Source of the DNA: Ectocarpus siliculosus
Lineage: Eukaryota > Sar > Phaeophyceae > Ectocarpales > Ectocarpaceae
DNA length: 64,000 nt
Assembly (NCBI GenBank): GCA_000310025.1
Contig: FN648905.1
Span: 274,748 to 338,747 of the forward strand
Direction: 5' to 3'
The notes below the pieces were generated by a model. The model saw only the letters and a program-made list of their open reading frames with translations. It had not been told where the DNA came from and made no database searches. Numbering within the stretch: position 1 is the stretch's first letter; each line of letters opens with the position of its first letter. Positions 31,099 through 41,260 of the stretch are shown in pieces. The translations under genes were made by a program, and so were the position numbers.

Positions 31099-32367
31099 CT
31101 AGCCCACCCTGAATATCATATATGCAGATTCTATACTCAAATCAATGCTCAACTCCTAAAAGTTACAACGAAGATTTTAGCTGACGATTGATGCTCATGA
31201 ATCGAAGATATGACTCTTCACAAAACATCCAAAAAGGAGGGTGAGTTGTAGAAACATCCCGAATCAACCCCCACACCATCATTGAGACGAAAGATGGATG
31301 CGAACGGCCACGAGACGACACATCGACATCTCAATGACAACGCTCCTATCAATGAAGGGATAAGGCCAAGAAAAATATGTAGTGCTGCACAGCACGCTAT
31401 CCGCAACAGACGACGGCAAGAGAAATAAAGTCAAAACCTAAACGCCACACACCACTCGTTTACGCGCACCCGCGCGTATAACAATGGGAGGAATGAGGGC
31501 GACGACCCGAGAGAGCCCCAAAATGCTGTAACAAAACTCAAAACCCAAGCAAAATTTCCGAACGAATACGGCCTTTGATACTGGACGCGACGTAAAGGGG
31601 AAGATATCAACGCAACCAATCTAGGAAAGCGTCAAAGAAGAGCAGGAGAAATGAATGACAGGCGAACACACTGACAACAATTTCCAGAGTGTCAGAGAAC
31701 TCAAACCGTATAGAGAGGCGGCCACGGCAAGACCTGATGAAAACCAAGAATGCAAAGCATGAATGATCAACGTCTGAGAAGCGATCTGACGAACTTTCCC
31801 TGGCGCGCGGGCAAAGCACAACACAGGAAGACTCAGATAACACAGAAAAATCGCAGAGATACACACAACAACACAACGACTCAAGGGCTCGACGATGATG
31901 AAGGCGTCGCCGGCAGGTAGCGATGACGGAGACGAAGTGGAACGAAGTGTGGACGACGACGAATGTCCACGGGAGAAGACGACGCCACGGGATGGAAGCC
32001 CGAAGTAACAAGCCTAGATGACACTTCGGCGATACGGTGGAGCTAAAAAAAATGAGTTGGCGAAAGGCGAACCCAGGGAAACACGAGAAACTCGGGGTTT
32101 GCCTGGTCAGAGGCGAACATACCGACGAAACTTGGAGAACTCGTTGTTGAAGTGTTCAGAGGCAAACAACACCGACGAAACTTGGGGAACTCTTTTTCCA
32201 AGTGTTCAGAGGCAAATAACACCGACGAAACTTGGGGAACTCTTTTTCCAAGTGTTCAGAGGCAAACCACTCGAAGAAAACAAGAAGGAAAAGAAAAAAA
32301 AAAAAAAAAAAAAACGAACAAACAAACAAAATCCAAGATAGACCAGCTCGAACCTAAAACGGCGACG
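31099..32367 (-). other. Gypsy 3' untranslated region
   Basis: About 1.27 kb between the pol stop and the 3' LTR. Frames here are short and lack domain content. It includes a 50-bp tandem repeat (32124-32273) and an A-rich tract (32288-32325). Next to the LTR the minus strand reads CAGGGTGGGCTAG, a weak polypurine tract. Confidence 0.6.
32124..32273. repeat. 50-bp tandem repeat in gypsy 3' region
   Basis: GACGAAACTTGG begins copies at 32124, 32174 and 32224, each exactly 50 bp, ending AAGTGTTCAGAGGCAAA(T/C)A. The last two copies are nearly identical and the first is more diverged. Confidence 0.9.
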
Positions 32368-35300
32368 CTAGGAAGAGATATTGGGAACAGCCGACGGTAA
32401 GGAGTCAGTAATGGGAGGAGTGCGATCCCGGGCGTCGCCCAAAGGGCGCGAGCGATGTTTTTCTAAACACCACGATCCACAGACGGCGTCCAAGGCGGTG
32501 GAGTAGAGGTGCGCAGGCAGAGGGAGAACGCTGGGGCCCGGGTCATCCAGAAATCGAACGATGTACGAGCCATCCTGATGAGCACCAATACGTCCTGTCC
32601 ACCATAATCCGTCGCGGGCCTTGTACCACAGCCGCGCTCCTACTAGAAGGGGCGAAATGCTGAAACGACGGAGCCAAGTCGCGTGAAGCACAAGGTCAGC
32701 CCCAGGAGGCAAATAGCGTTCGCCACGATTCCGGGCGAGCTCCCGTTGTGCCGCGCGTGTCCGAGCCACTCGATACGTGCGGTTACCCTGCTTGCTTTGG
32801 CAGACCTCTCGAGACCAGTACAAGAGGATGTGTCGACGGAATTGATCGAGGTCGGACTCCCGTTCCCAAGAAGGAGTAGTCAGGCCTAGCCAATGCGTCT
32901 GGTACAGGACAGCGAGAACGCCGCTACGGCCCCGCACCAATTGGTGTCCCGAAATGTAGTCGACCTCGAGGCGCCCGACAGGCACCGACACATCATCCGC
33001 GGTGACGTGAAACGGTGGACATTTATCGCCGAAAGAGTGCAGGACATAACGCGAAAGCTCAGCGGGTAGAGATTGGGGCAGGTCGTCCTTCTCGTACGGA
33101 TTGCGACAGGGCTTGCAACGAAGGACAGATACGCGACATCGAGCTGCTGGGCCGGAAAGATCAGAAGGCAGGTCCAGGTAGAGGAGTTTACGCGCCAACG
33201 GGCTTCCATCTGGGGTGGCGTCGGCCGACGCGGGACCCACCGCAAGAACTTTGTAAGGCCCCGTCCAGGAAAGCGCGAATTTGGCCTTGAGCACCTGGTG
33301 ATCCGTGTCGTTCCGCACACCCTGTCGAATTGTAGCAGCCGTGTTGTAGACCCAAGCCCACCCGCCAACAGTAAATTGCGGGAGCTTATGGATGGCGTCC
33401 AGCAGGGATGAATTACGGCGTTCGACTCGCGAGATCTTCAGGGCGTTGTACTCACGGACCAGGTCGTAGGCCCGGCGCTGACGATCGACAGCCAAGTTGC
33501 AATACTCTAGTTGGTCACGGGCTAAGCTTTGATGACCCCCTACCGTTGGATGATCGAAGACCGAAAGCGGAAGCCGCGGAATGCGTCCGATATGGATCTC
33601 GTTCGGCGCCAATCCAGTCGACTGGTTCACGGAATTGTTGTAGGCAAATTCAACGTGCGGGAGATGTATGTCCCAATCGTTTTGCTGTTCGTTGACGACT
33701 ACCGCAAGCATCTGAGCCATCGTGTGATTGACGCGTTCCGTGCCGCCGTTGGTTTGCGGGTGGTAGGAGCTGGTGGTGACTTTCTTGATTTTCATCATCT
33801 CGTAGATCGCCATGGAGAGCTTCGAGCAAAAATGCAGTCCGTTGTCCGACAATAACGTAGTCGGACATCCCCACTTGGTCATGTACTGGTTGACGAAGAT
33901 GTGAGCCGTCCCTTTCGCCGTAAATTCCGCCGCTGTAACCGCGAACATGTCGGCTCTCCGGCTGAAACGGTCTGTGAACAATAGAATGTAGGAGTTGCCC
34001 TTGGCAGTCACGGGCAGGGGGCCGAAGAAGTCGACGCCTACGACCGTACCAGGCCCCTGTGGCAATGGCATAGCGATGACGGGCCACCAAGCGGTTTGAC
34101 GCGAAGTCTTGCGAGCTTGACACACCAAACACGCGCGAAGCCACCAGCGTACGGATCGATCCAGACCAATCCACCAGTAGAAACGCTCAAGCAGACGTTG
34201 TGTACGATGAACACCAAGATGGAAGGACGCGGCGGTATGGCAGGCATGAAGGACCCACGGACGCATCAACATGGGCACGTAGACACGGGGCACACCAGTA
34301 TCCGGTAGACGAGTGGTCCTGCCGCCAGAGCGCCCGATCGGCGATGGCGCCGGTTTATGTACGAGGAGGGTGACGTTCTCATCGGTCGTGTGCAGCCTGG
34401 TTTTCGCCGCCAACGCAAGGACATCGTCCAACCGAGGGGAGCGGAGCGGGGCACTAAGGGTGAGCAAGTCAGAAGGGGGGGGGAAGGGAGAGCCATGAGA
34501 CAGAAAGCGCATAGCCACCACGCATTCGCTCTCCCGCTGTTGTTCCCTAGCCCAGTCCACAGTGCCGAAACTCTGAACGCAAGCTCGCAAATGTGAGGGG
34601 TCCAAGTCAGTCGGCTCCAACCCAGAGACAAGCGATCCCACGGAAGAGGCTGGAGAACGAGGGGCCTCAACGAGTGGTGAAGTTGCAGACCGCGGTGTCA
34701 CCTCAGGAGGAGGCATTGGGCGGGGCGAAGTCCCAGGCGAAACCTGGATAGAGGGCAAAACCGAGGATGCAGCGCGCGCCGATGCCGGCGAAGGCATCTG
34801 TGGCGCAGAGGCAGTCGACGAAAACGCCGACGTTGACGTCGCAGATGACGGCAGGGGACGCGTGCCGGTCCGGATGGTCTTGTTTGTCGAGCGGGACCGG
34901 CTAGGACGACGGGCAGTGGACGATGCCCGAGGGACGATGGTAGCCCGCGGCTGGCGTCCGAAATAGGTGGGACCGGTGACGGTGCCTCCAGAAGCAGCGG
35001 TGGTCTTGGCCCGAGTTCGTGAAGAAATGAGCGGTCCCCGCTCCGGAAGCGAAGACAGGACGTGCACATATCTATTCGCCAAAGACGCGGCCGGAGACAT
35101 TCCGCGGGACGTAGCCGGAGCCAAACAGGAAACAGGCACCGGAGACGTGGAAACATGTGAGACCACGAAGACTCCCGAAGACCTCCGAGAATCTTGATAA
35201 TCAATCGGGGAGTCCGATCGAACATCCAGCAGGCGCGGGTGATGACGGCGGAAATCCCCAAAATCAGATGTCTGTAGCGCTGGGGGTGAAAAGACACCCG

Positions 35301-38300
35301 CCGAGCAGGGAGGGCGGAGCCCACCCAAACCGACCTCCGGCGTAGACGACGAGTGATAGTTGAGTCCACAAGCCCGAATGAGGAAGACACCAGCGTGATC
35401 GACACCATCAATGCAATCGGGGCCGGTTGTGTCCGTGTCTTGTGCTGGTAAAGGCAGCCGCGAAAGGAAATCCGCGTTGCCGTTTGCCGAACCTTTCCGA
35501 TATTTCAAGGTGTAGGTGAAGTTGGACAGGAATTCGAGCCATCGTTGTACCCTGGCGTTGTGTTCTCCAACCTTTCCAATGCTCTCTAAGGCTTTGTGAT
35601 CTGAATAGATGATGAACTTGGTTGACCACAAATAGCCCCGAAGGCGCTTAATGGCCCAAACAATGCCACCAGCTTCCAGATCCAGAACAGTCCAGTTCCG
35701 CTCCGCCGGAAGAGTAGCGCGGCTGATGTACACAATGGGTCTTACCGAGCCATCGAGTTGTTCTTGTTCCAGGGAGGCTCCAAAGCCGTCAATGCACGCG
35801 TCGGAGCACAAACGGAGAGGACGACTGTTGTCCTCGACCGCAGCCCAATCCGGGAAGACCAAAATCGGGGGACGCGCGAGTTCGCTCAACAACGTTTTGA
35901 CAAGCTTGACCATGCCCGGGGTGTACTTGAAGGGGACGCCTTGTTTGAGAAGAGAGTTGAGAGGCCGCACCTTGGTGGCGAGATTCTGAAGGAATTTCCG
36001 GTAGTAGCTGAGGCCACCGAGGAGGCTCCTAAGCTGCTTAACATTCGTCGGCGGCGGCATGTGCGTGAGCGCCCGAACCTTGACGCCATCAGGGCTAACC
36101 CCAGCCGGGGAGATGATGTGACCGAGGAAATTGGCGTGGGTGGCGCCGACACGAGCCTTCCCTGGAGACAGCTTGAGGTTGTACTGGCGCAGCCGTTTGA
36201 AAAACTCGATCATATTGAGCACGTGTCCCAGAGGTTCCTCATCGAAACAGATAACATCATCCAGATAGGCAAGCACACGCTCCAGACCGTGCACCACTCT
36301 GTTGATGACCTTGACGAACCAAGACGGGCTGGCATTGGCTCCTTGCGGCATCCGAAGCCATTCGAACAACTGCGTGGGAGTGCAAAAGGCGGTGAGCGGG
36401 ACAGTGTCTTCGTCACAAACGATCTGGTGGAAGGCCGAATTGAGATCGAAGATGGAGAACACTTTCCCGGTGTAGAGAGAATCCAAGATACCGTCCACCC
36501 GAGGGAGAGGTTGTCCATCCAAGTCCACCAGGGCGTTGAGTCGTTTGTAGTTGACGGTGATGCGAACCGATCCGTCCTTCTTGGGGATGACGACCAGGGG
36601 AGAAGCCCAGGGAGAAGTGGAATGCTGAATGAGCCCTGCCGCCAAATACTGGTCCAAGACGGCATCCACTTTCTTCTGCATTAACGGGTTAATACGATAC
36701 GGGCGTGATGCGACGGGCTTCGTGCCTGCGGGGACAGAAAGAGTGAATGGCATGACGGTGCAGGAACCAAAATCGGTTTTCGAAGTAGAGAACACGTCGG
36801 AATACTCAACAAGGGCGTCGGCCAAACGATCAATAGCCTCCGGTGTCCATCCCGGGTTGTGTAGATCGAAAGCGATGTCGTGCATATGTGCGGGCAGCCT
36901 AGTCCACAATCGCAGAAAACTGGAGCGCTGGGCCTCGGAGAAGCGGTCAAGCAGTTCTTGTGGAGGCGGCTTCGGAGGAGGCGGGGCGGAGGCTGGGTCC
37001 GGAGAGCGGCGAGTCCCGGACTTGGGGCCAACGGCATTGACCCGATGCGGTGATGTAGAGGACGGGGGGGCGGTGGGAGTCGAAGATGGAGCCGCCTTCA
37101 GGGTTTCTACCGGTACTCGTAATAGCGGTGCAGCAGACACGCCAATAACGTCGCCCGGCTCCAATTCGGCACAACCTGCAAGGGGAATACGCTGAAGACC
37201 ATTGGAAACAAATGCATCGGGGGACGAAAGTGCACCCACTTCAGGTCGGAACGATACGAGATATTCGCCGATCAGCGCAGGCATGCCCGAAGAACGGACG
37301 AGGTCCACCTCAACAAGGGCCGGCTCCGGCCCCAAGGAAATGCCCGAGCTCCCTGCATATTTGAGGTGAAACGAAGAGGCAGGAGCGTCGTCGTGCGTAG
37401 CGTAAACACACGCGCCAGCGGTGAAACGTGGAGAGAGCGTGAGCTCGCCCATAACCCGGCCGTCCGGTCCAGGGTGGGGGAGGGTGGTGAACACTCGAGA
37501 GTTGAACCGCATCCAGCTATCGCGACCCAGAAGCACGGCGTGCCCCATGGCGGCATCTGGAACAACGCAGGCCCAGACCGCCAACGAAGCGGTAGCTCGA
37601 GCTCCATGAAGAAAATTAACGGTGAGACGAACTGACCGAGTGGTCACAAGGGCGGGTCCATCACCAAACCCACCCCAACGACGAGAGGGCGAAACACGAA
37701 CGCTGCCAGCTGTCAAGGCTCCAGCAGCTATCATGGCGGTGACCACGGAGTCAGACACAAAAGACGCAGGAGATCCAGAGTCCAGCAGCGCCATTCGCGC
37801 CAGTTGAGAAGTGGCTGTAGGTCCTCCATGCAGCAGAACCCGGGTGGTGTAAGAGTCCGAGTCCAACAGGAGCGTGCCGCCGACCAGATCGGGCCCGTGT
37901 TCCAGAAGAGGAGGTTGGTCTGCACAAGCGGAGGTCGAGGCCACCAGATGAACACCAGGAGCATGGTCCCCCGGAGCGTCCAAATGGAGACAGGCTGGGT
38001 CTTCACCCCGGTCCTCCCGTGACGACGAACCGGCCGCGGTAGCAACCTCGTGGATGCGTCTACGGCCATGTGGAGAAGGCTGCGAAATGGGAGGTGCGGG
38101 AGAAGTGGAGGCGGGGAGAGCTTCGCCAGACAGGGGATGATCACGCAAAAGGCGCCGAACTTCCATCAAAGCTTTTCCCAACAAGTTTTTACCGCTAGAC
38201 GCCCACTTGGATGAAACGCTAGCCTCCGGAAAGCATGCAGACATGCCGATACCCCAAACACGATCGAAGGGGCTAGCTTCCGCAAGGAGGCGGGTACCCG

Positions 38301-39501
38301 TCTCCAGTAGATGTTGTTTCATGTCGCGGTTTTGAGCGAATTTGGCATACGACCCCGTAAGCACGATCTCTTCTCGACGATGCTCCCATTCAGCATAGTC
38401 AAAAGGACGGACGTTACGACCCAAGTACTTGTGTGTCTTAGGATCTGGTGCAGCCATGATTTTGTCATACGACGTCATATCCCCAAACAACTTCGCTTTT
38501 TCAGACATCATAAATTGCTCACCACATGAATAACGTACCCCCAGTACGTCAAAAGCCGAGGGAGTCCATTGCGAGAACACAGACGGAGGTTTCCAGAAGA
38601 GGAGGACGTCATCCGAAGCGTACTCGCATTTGTCATCAAACGGCGGAGCCGGTGCAGGGCGCAGCGGCAAAGAGCGGGCACCAGGCACGGGCGGGGGTGG
38701 GTCAAGCGGACGGGTCCTCATCTCCGACGGGGAGGACCCAGAAAGCGAGGGAGGAGCGGGCGAAGTCGCTCCGGTCCATGATCCGGAGGGCGGCCTACGG
38801 GCGGCGGCTCCGGCGAGGTCAATGTTAGCAGAGGCCATTCGGCTATTAGAGACCTGTTCGTTAAGAGAAGTCTTTCCTGCGGCAGACGGATATGTGTGAA
38901 TGGACGCAGGGCGCTCTGGACTACTCCCCCGTGACAAAGGAGCCGAACCTTCCACAGAACGGTGGGCACTACCATCCGATCCCGATGGCAGTGGTGCAGT
39001 CAGCACGTTGTGGGCAGCAGAGGAAGACGCATTCGTATCAGGTGCTGCCACACGGGGGCAGCGGACGGTCGAAGACAACGAAAGCTGCGAAAGAGAAGGA
39101 GAATCGACGGGGTCCCTGACGAGTGTAGAAGAAGGCTCGTGTGCTATCATCCGAGAAGAGGCCCGGCTGACAATACCAGGAGAGTCTTGGCGAACAGTAG
39201 TAGACGAGGTTCTTGTTCCTTCTGTAACCCGAGACGGCGAGGTGAGCAGGGGTGAACCACTCGACGTCTTACCTCCCTGTCGCCCACACCACAAAGGTTG
39301 TGCCGGAGTGGGTTTGTCATGTCCAATACCAGCAGACGATGAGGTGGGTGACGAGGAGGCGGGCCGAGAAACTAGACGTGATTTGGGGGCGTGGGGAGTA
39401 TCCAAAGAAGTAGGCTGTACACGAACATCCTGAGAGACTCCAAAAGGGTGCACGGTGGTTGCTAGTGACGGTAGTACCGGCTGAACTCCGCCATCGGCAT
39501 G
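32368..39501 (-). CDS. pol: Gypsy pol: NADAR, protease, RT, RNase H, integrase, chromo-like
   Basis: 2,377 codons open from the base after the gag UGA. The first ATG is over 100 codons in, so I infer synthesis as a gag-pol fusion. Numbering from that codon: a disordered ~290-residue lead; a NADAR domain at 296-453; retroviral-type protease with LLDSGSPAS (DSG at 574-576); RT with motifs IFDLNSAFHQ and YLDD (1079-1082); RNase H with CSDACIDGFG (Asp 1234). Next comes a Ser/Pro-rich spacer of ~290 residues, then the integrase zinc finger (H1752, H1761 or H1765, C1791, C1794) and its core with D1824, D1886 and E1922, a proper DD35E. After that come a chromodomain-like segment (about 2176-2230) and a Tudor-like segment (VGARLWYKARDGLWWTGRIG, about 2284-2336). 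All catalytic residues are present. It ends in TAG at 32368-32370. Confidence 0.95.
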   Translation of the reverse strand, partial: HADGGVQPVLPSLATTVHPFGVSQDVRVQPTSLDTPHAPKSRLVSRPASSSPTSSSAGIGHDKPTPAQPLWCGRQGGKTSSGSPLLTSPSRVTEGTRTSSTTVRQDSPGIVSRASSRMIAHEPSSTLVRDPVDSPSLSQLSLSSTVRCPRVAAPDTNASSSAAHNVLTAPLPSGSDGSAHRSVEGSAPLSRGSSPERPASIHTYPSAAGKTSLNEQVSNSRMASANIDLAGAAARRPPSGSWTGATSPAPPSLSGSSPSEMRTRPLDPPPPVPGARSLPLRPAPAPPFDDKCEYASDDVLLFWKPPSVFSQWTPSAFDVLGVRYSCGEQFMMSEKAKLFGDMTSYDKIMAAPDPKTHKYLGRNVRPFDYAEWEHRREEIVLTGSYAKFAQNRDMKQHLLETGTRLLAEASPFDRVWGIGMSACFPEASVSSKWASSGKNLLGKALMEVRRLLRDHPLSGEALPASTSPAPPISQPSPHGRRRIHEVATAAGSSSREDRGEDPACLHLDAPGDHAPGVHLVASTSACADQPPLLEHGPDLVGGTLLLDSDSYTTRVLLHGGPTATSQLARMALLDSGSPASFVSDSVVTAMIAAGALTAGSVRVSPSRRWGGFGDGPALVTTRSVRLTVNFLHGARATASLAVWACVVPDAAMGHAVLLGRDSWMRFNSRVFTTLPHPGPDGRVMGELTLSPRFTAGACVYATHDDAPASSFHLKYAGSSGISLGPEPALVEVDLVRSSGMPALIGEYLVSFRPEVGALSSPDAFVSNGLQRIPLAGCAELEPGDVIGVSAAPLLRVPVETLKAAPSSTPTAPPSSTSPHRVNAVGPKSGTRRSPDPASAPPPPKPPPQELLDRFSEAQRSSFLRLWTRLPAHMHDIAFDLHNPGWTPEAIDRLADALVEYSDVFSTSKTDFGSCTVMPFTLSVPAGTKPVASRPYRINPLMQKKVDAVLDQYLAAGLIQHSTSPWASPLVVIPKKDGSVRITVNYKRLNALVDLDGQPLPRVDGILDSLYTGKVFSIFDLNSAFHQIVCDEDTVPLTAFCTPTQLFEWLRMPQGANASPSWFVKVINRVVHGLERVLAYLDDVICFDEEPLGHVLNMIEFFKRLRQYNLKLSPGKARVGATHANFLGHIISPAGVSPDGVKVRALTHMPPPTNVKQLRSLLGGLSYYRKFLQNLATKVRPLNSLLKQGVPFKYTPGMVKLVKTLLSELARPPILVFPDWAAVEDNSRPLRLCSDACIDGFGASLEQEQLDGSVRPIVYISRATLPAERNWTVLDLEAGGIVWAIKRLRGYLWSTKFIIYSDHKALESIGKVGEHNARVQRWLEFLSNFTYTLKYRKGSANGNADFLSRLPLPAQDTDTTGPDCIDGVDHAGVFLIRACGLNYHSSSTPEVGLGGLRPPCSAGVFSPPALQTSDFGDFRRHHPRLLDVRSDSPIDYQDSRRSSGVFVVSHVSTSPVPVSCLAPATSRGMSPAASLANRYVHVLSSLPERGPLISSRTRAKTTAASGGTVTGPTYFGRQPRATIVPRASSTARRPSRSRSTNKTIRTGTRPLPSSATSTSAFSSTASAPQMPSPASARAASSVLPSIQVSPGTSPRPMPPPEVTPRSATSPLVEAPRSPASSVGSLVSGLEPTDLDPSHLRACVQSFGTVDWAREQQRESECVVAMRFLSHGSPFPPPSDLLTLSAPLRSPRLDDVLALAAKTRLHTTDENVTLLVHKPAPSPIGRSGGRTTRLPDTGVPRVYVPMLMRPWVLHACHTAASFHLGVHRTQRLLERFYWWIGLDRSVRWWLRACLVCQARKTSRQTAWWPVIAMPLPQGPGTVVGVDFFGPLPVTAKGNSYILLFTDRFSRRADMFAVTAAEFTAKGTAHIFVNQYMTKWGCPTTLLSDNGLHFCSKLSMAIYEMMKIKKVTTSSYHPQTNGGTERVNHTMAQMLAVVVNEQQNDWDIHLPHVEFAYNNSVNQSTGLAPNEIHIGRIPRLPLSVFDHPTVGGHQSLARDQLEYCNLAVDRQRRAYDLVREYNALKISRVERRNSSLLDAIHKLPQFTVGGWAWVYNTAATIRQGVRNDTDHQVLKAKFALSWTGPYKVLAVGPASADATPDGSPLARKLLYLDLPSDLSGPAARCRVSVLRCKPCRNPYEKDDLPQSLPAELSRYVLHSFGDKCPPFHVTADDVSVPVGRLEVDYISGHQLVRGRSGVLAVLYQTHWLGLTTPSWERESDLDQFRRHILLYWSREVCQSKQGNRTYRVARTRAAQRELARNRGERYLPPGADLVLHATWLRRFSISPLLVGARLWYKARDGLWWTGRIGAHQDGSYIVRFLDDPGPSVLPLPAHLYSTALDAVCGSWCLEKHRSRPLGDARDRTPPITDSLPSAVPNISS
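38143..38616 (-). other. NADAR (YbiA/DUF1768-like) domain within gypsy pol
   Basis: About 158 residues. Recognised by LLFWKPPSVFSQW at the start, GEQFMMSEKAKLF (family pattern S/G-E-x-x-x-x-x-x-K), VLTGSYAKFAQNRDMKQHLL, FDRVWGIGMSA and the closing SGKNLLGKALMEVRRLL. The order and spacing match stand-alone NADAR proteins, and the conserved Glu, Trp-Gly-x-Gly and NLLGKALMEVR elements are all kept, so the fold and active site are probably intact. Family members act on ADP-ribose-containing compounds: riboflavin-pathway intermediates, and removal of ADP-ribose from guanine bases in nucleic acid. Its place between gag and protease suggests release as a separate enzyme or packaging in particles. 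Confidence 0.88.
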
Positions 39502-39504
39502 TCA
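39502..39504 (-). promoter_or_regulatory. In-frame UGA separating gag and pol (readthrough site)
   Basis: The codons are AAG-AAA-TGA-CAT. Gag and pol share one frame and this is the only stop in nearly 2,960 codons. UGA followed by C is the leakiest termination context in many eukaryotes. Readthrough would yield a small fraction of gag-pol, as in gammaretroviruses, which use a UAG. I see no ATG for pol or slippery heptamer nearby that would offer another route. Confidence 0.7.
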
Positions 39505-41247
39505 TTTCTTACCCTTCCAGCCCCTCTTAGCCGAAGTGGAAGTCTCCGATGAGGATTCTGTGTGCGAGGACTGTTTCATGTCCGATGTGTCAGATGAACG
39601 GCGGGCGCGTCCCGAGGAGTGAGCACGGGGTGGGTTGCGTCCGGTAGGTCGTCTATACGAGGTCATGCGCTTTTTCCACCGACTCCAAAGTGTGGGATCT
39701 TTTTCCATGCAGAGCTTGATATCATTGTTAAGCAGGCCTGTGGCGTTAATGAACCCACGAGTACAAGATTTGAAGGAGTGGTCTTCCCCTAAGCAGTTGA
39801 GGCACTTGCCCTTGTACAGCCGAAGCGCGTTGCGGCGGTCTTCAGCCGAGACCAAGGGGGTGAACAATGGCGGATCATTCTTGGTTAGAGCCATCTCACT
39901 AGCGACGTTGTATACCTCTGGAAAGTGTCCTTGCAGCGGCCAGTCGCTGTAGTGCAACAGAAAAGGGTCTCGATCATCATAAGGTAGAGGGTCAACACTC
40001 ATCACCGCAGCCGAAGAACCTGGACTCCACGAAGGGGTCACCGACGACCGCAACGCCGAAGAAGCTACAGCACGCGAAACAGCAGACGAACTCCGAGCAT
40101 TCGTGGAAGACACCGAAAAAAAATCGTCACCATGTACCGCCGGCGTGTGCGCGAATGCCCGCTTGTCCAACACATCCCACATATCGTCCAAACACGAAGC
40201 ATGTCGCCCAAAAGGGGCTTCCATGGAGAGCTGCTCATCCTTGTACACCTGTCCAGACACTACGGGAAACTGCTTCAACATGGAGTCTCGAACAGCTATC
40301 TGCACTTGTGCATCCGAAGGCTTGAACGCGTGATGAGAAACCATGACAGTCATGGCCAGAGCCTTATAGCGACGAATGTATTCTCCGTACGTCTCGCCGG
40401 TGGACACGCCAAAACTACGAAGGCGATCGATCCCCGAGCTCTTGTCTTGAGTGTCCCAGGCGGCCGCCAATTTCTGGATAAAGAACGCGTACGTCGAGGG
40501 CCCGGCCGGTTCCTTGCGCAGATGGTTTTCTACCTGTTGGAAAGTGGCATCAAGAAATTCCAGCGTGGCACGGTTGGTGGTTTGACCTTCAACGACAGCA
40601 GCACGAACACGTTTGCGCAACAACGGAAGCCATCCTGCGACCCAGGTGGAGGAAGCGAAAGTCTGCTTGCGTTTGACGTCGCTTTTGTTGAGGATCTCGG
40701 TGACCACGCCCTTGCAGCTAGACGCGAAACGAGCAAATTCATCAGGATCAGAACCAAGGGGCAAGCGTGTGACACTATCAAGTTGGTCCGGCTTCAGCTT
40801 GTCCATCTTGTCTTGAATGCGGATGGTGTCGGCCTCCGCTGCAGCGGCGTCCGCAGCGTCCAAAGCCTCCTGCCTCGTCCTCGCCCCCGTGGAAGACAAA
40901 GGCAAGCTAGCATCATCCTGAGGCAACGGCGATGTCGCGTTGGCCGGTGACGCCATGACGTGGCCGGTCGCCGGGCGAGGATCGATCAGGATAGACGTAC
41001 GCGGGAGGGGGGGGGGCACCACCAAAGGCTGTTGTAGCAGAGCTGGGGCGGTCGACGCTGATGACACCACCAAAGGCTGTTGCGGCAGAGCTGGAGCGGT
41101 CGACGCTGATGACACCACCAAAGGCTGTTGCGGCAGAGCTGGGGCGGTCGACGCTGATGACACCACCAAAGGCTGTTGCGGCAGAGCTGGGGCGGCCGGC
41201 GCTGATGACGATGACACTGCCAGGACCACAATGGATTCGAAACCCAT
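39505..41247 (-). CDS. gag: Gypsy gag
   Basis: 581 residues from the ATG at 41247 (MGFESIVVL), 13 bp after the primer binding site. The frame is open upstream into the LTR, but those codons lie in the leader. The N-terminal part carries four 16-residue LPQQPLVVSSASTAPA repeats. The middle is a helical capsid-like segment (for example QVENHLRKEPAGPSTYAFF and GETYGEYIRRYKALAMTV). Near the C-terminus a CCHC zinc knuckle CLNCLGEDHSFKSC is followed by a Ser/Arg/Lys-rich tail suited to RNA binding. It would assemble the particle and package the element RNA. The stop codon is the UGA at 39502-39504. Confidence 0.92.
41017..41208. repeat. 48-bp coding minisatellite in gag, four copies
   Basis: CACCACCAAAGGCTGTTG starts copies at 41017, 41065, 41113 and 41161, exactly 48 bp apart. 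Each encodes 16 residues of gag on minus, so copy-number change keeps the frame. Confidence 0.92.
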
Positions 41248-41260
41248 TGTGATTTCACGC

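Noticed and set aside
35758-36684. 308-codon plus-strand frame opposite the gypsy RT
   Set aside because: Antisense of a well-conserved RT region; no independent domain.
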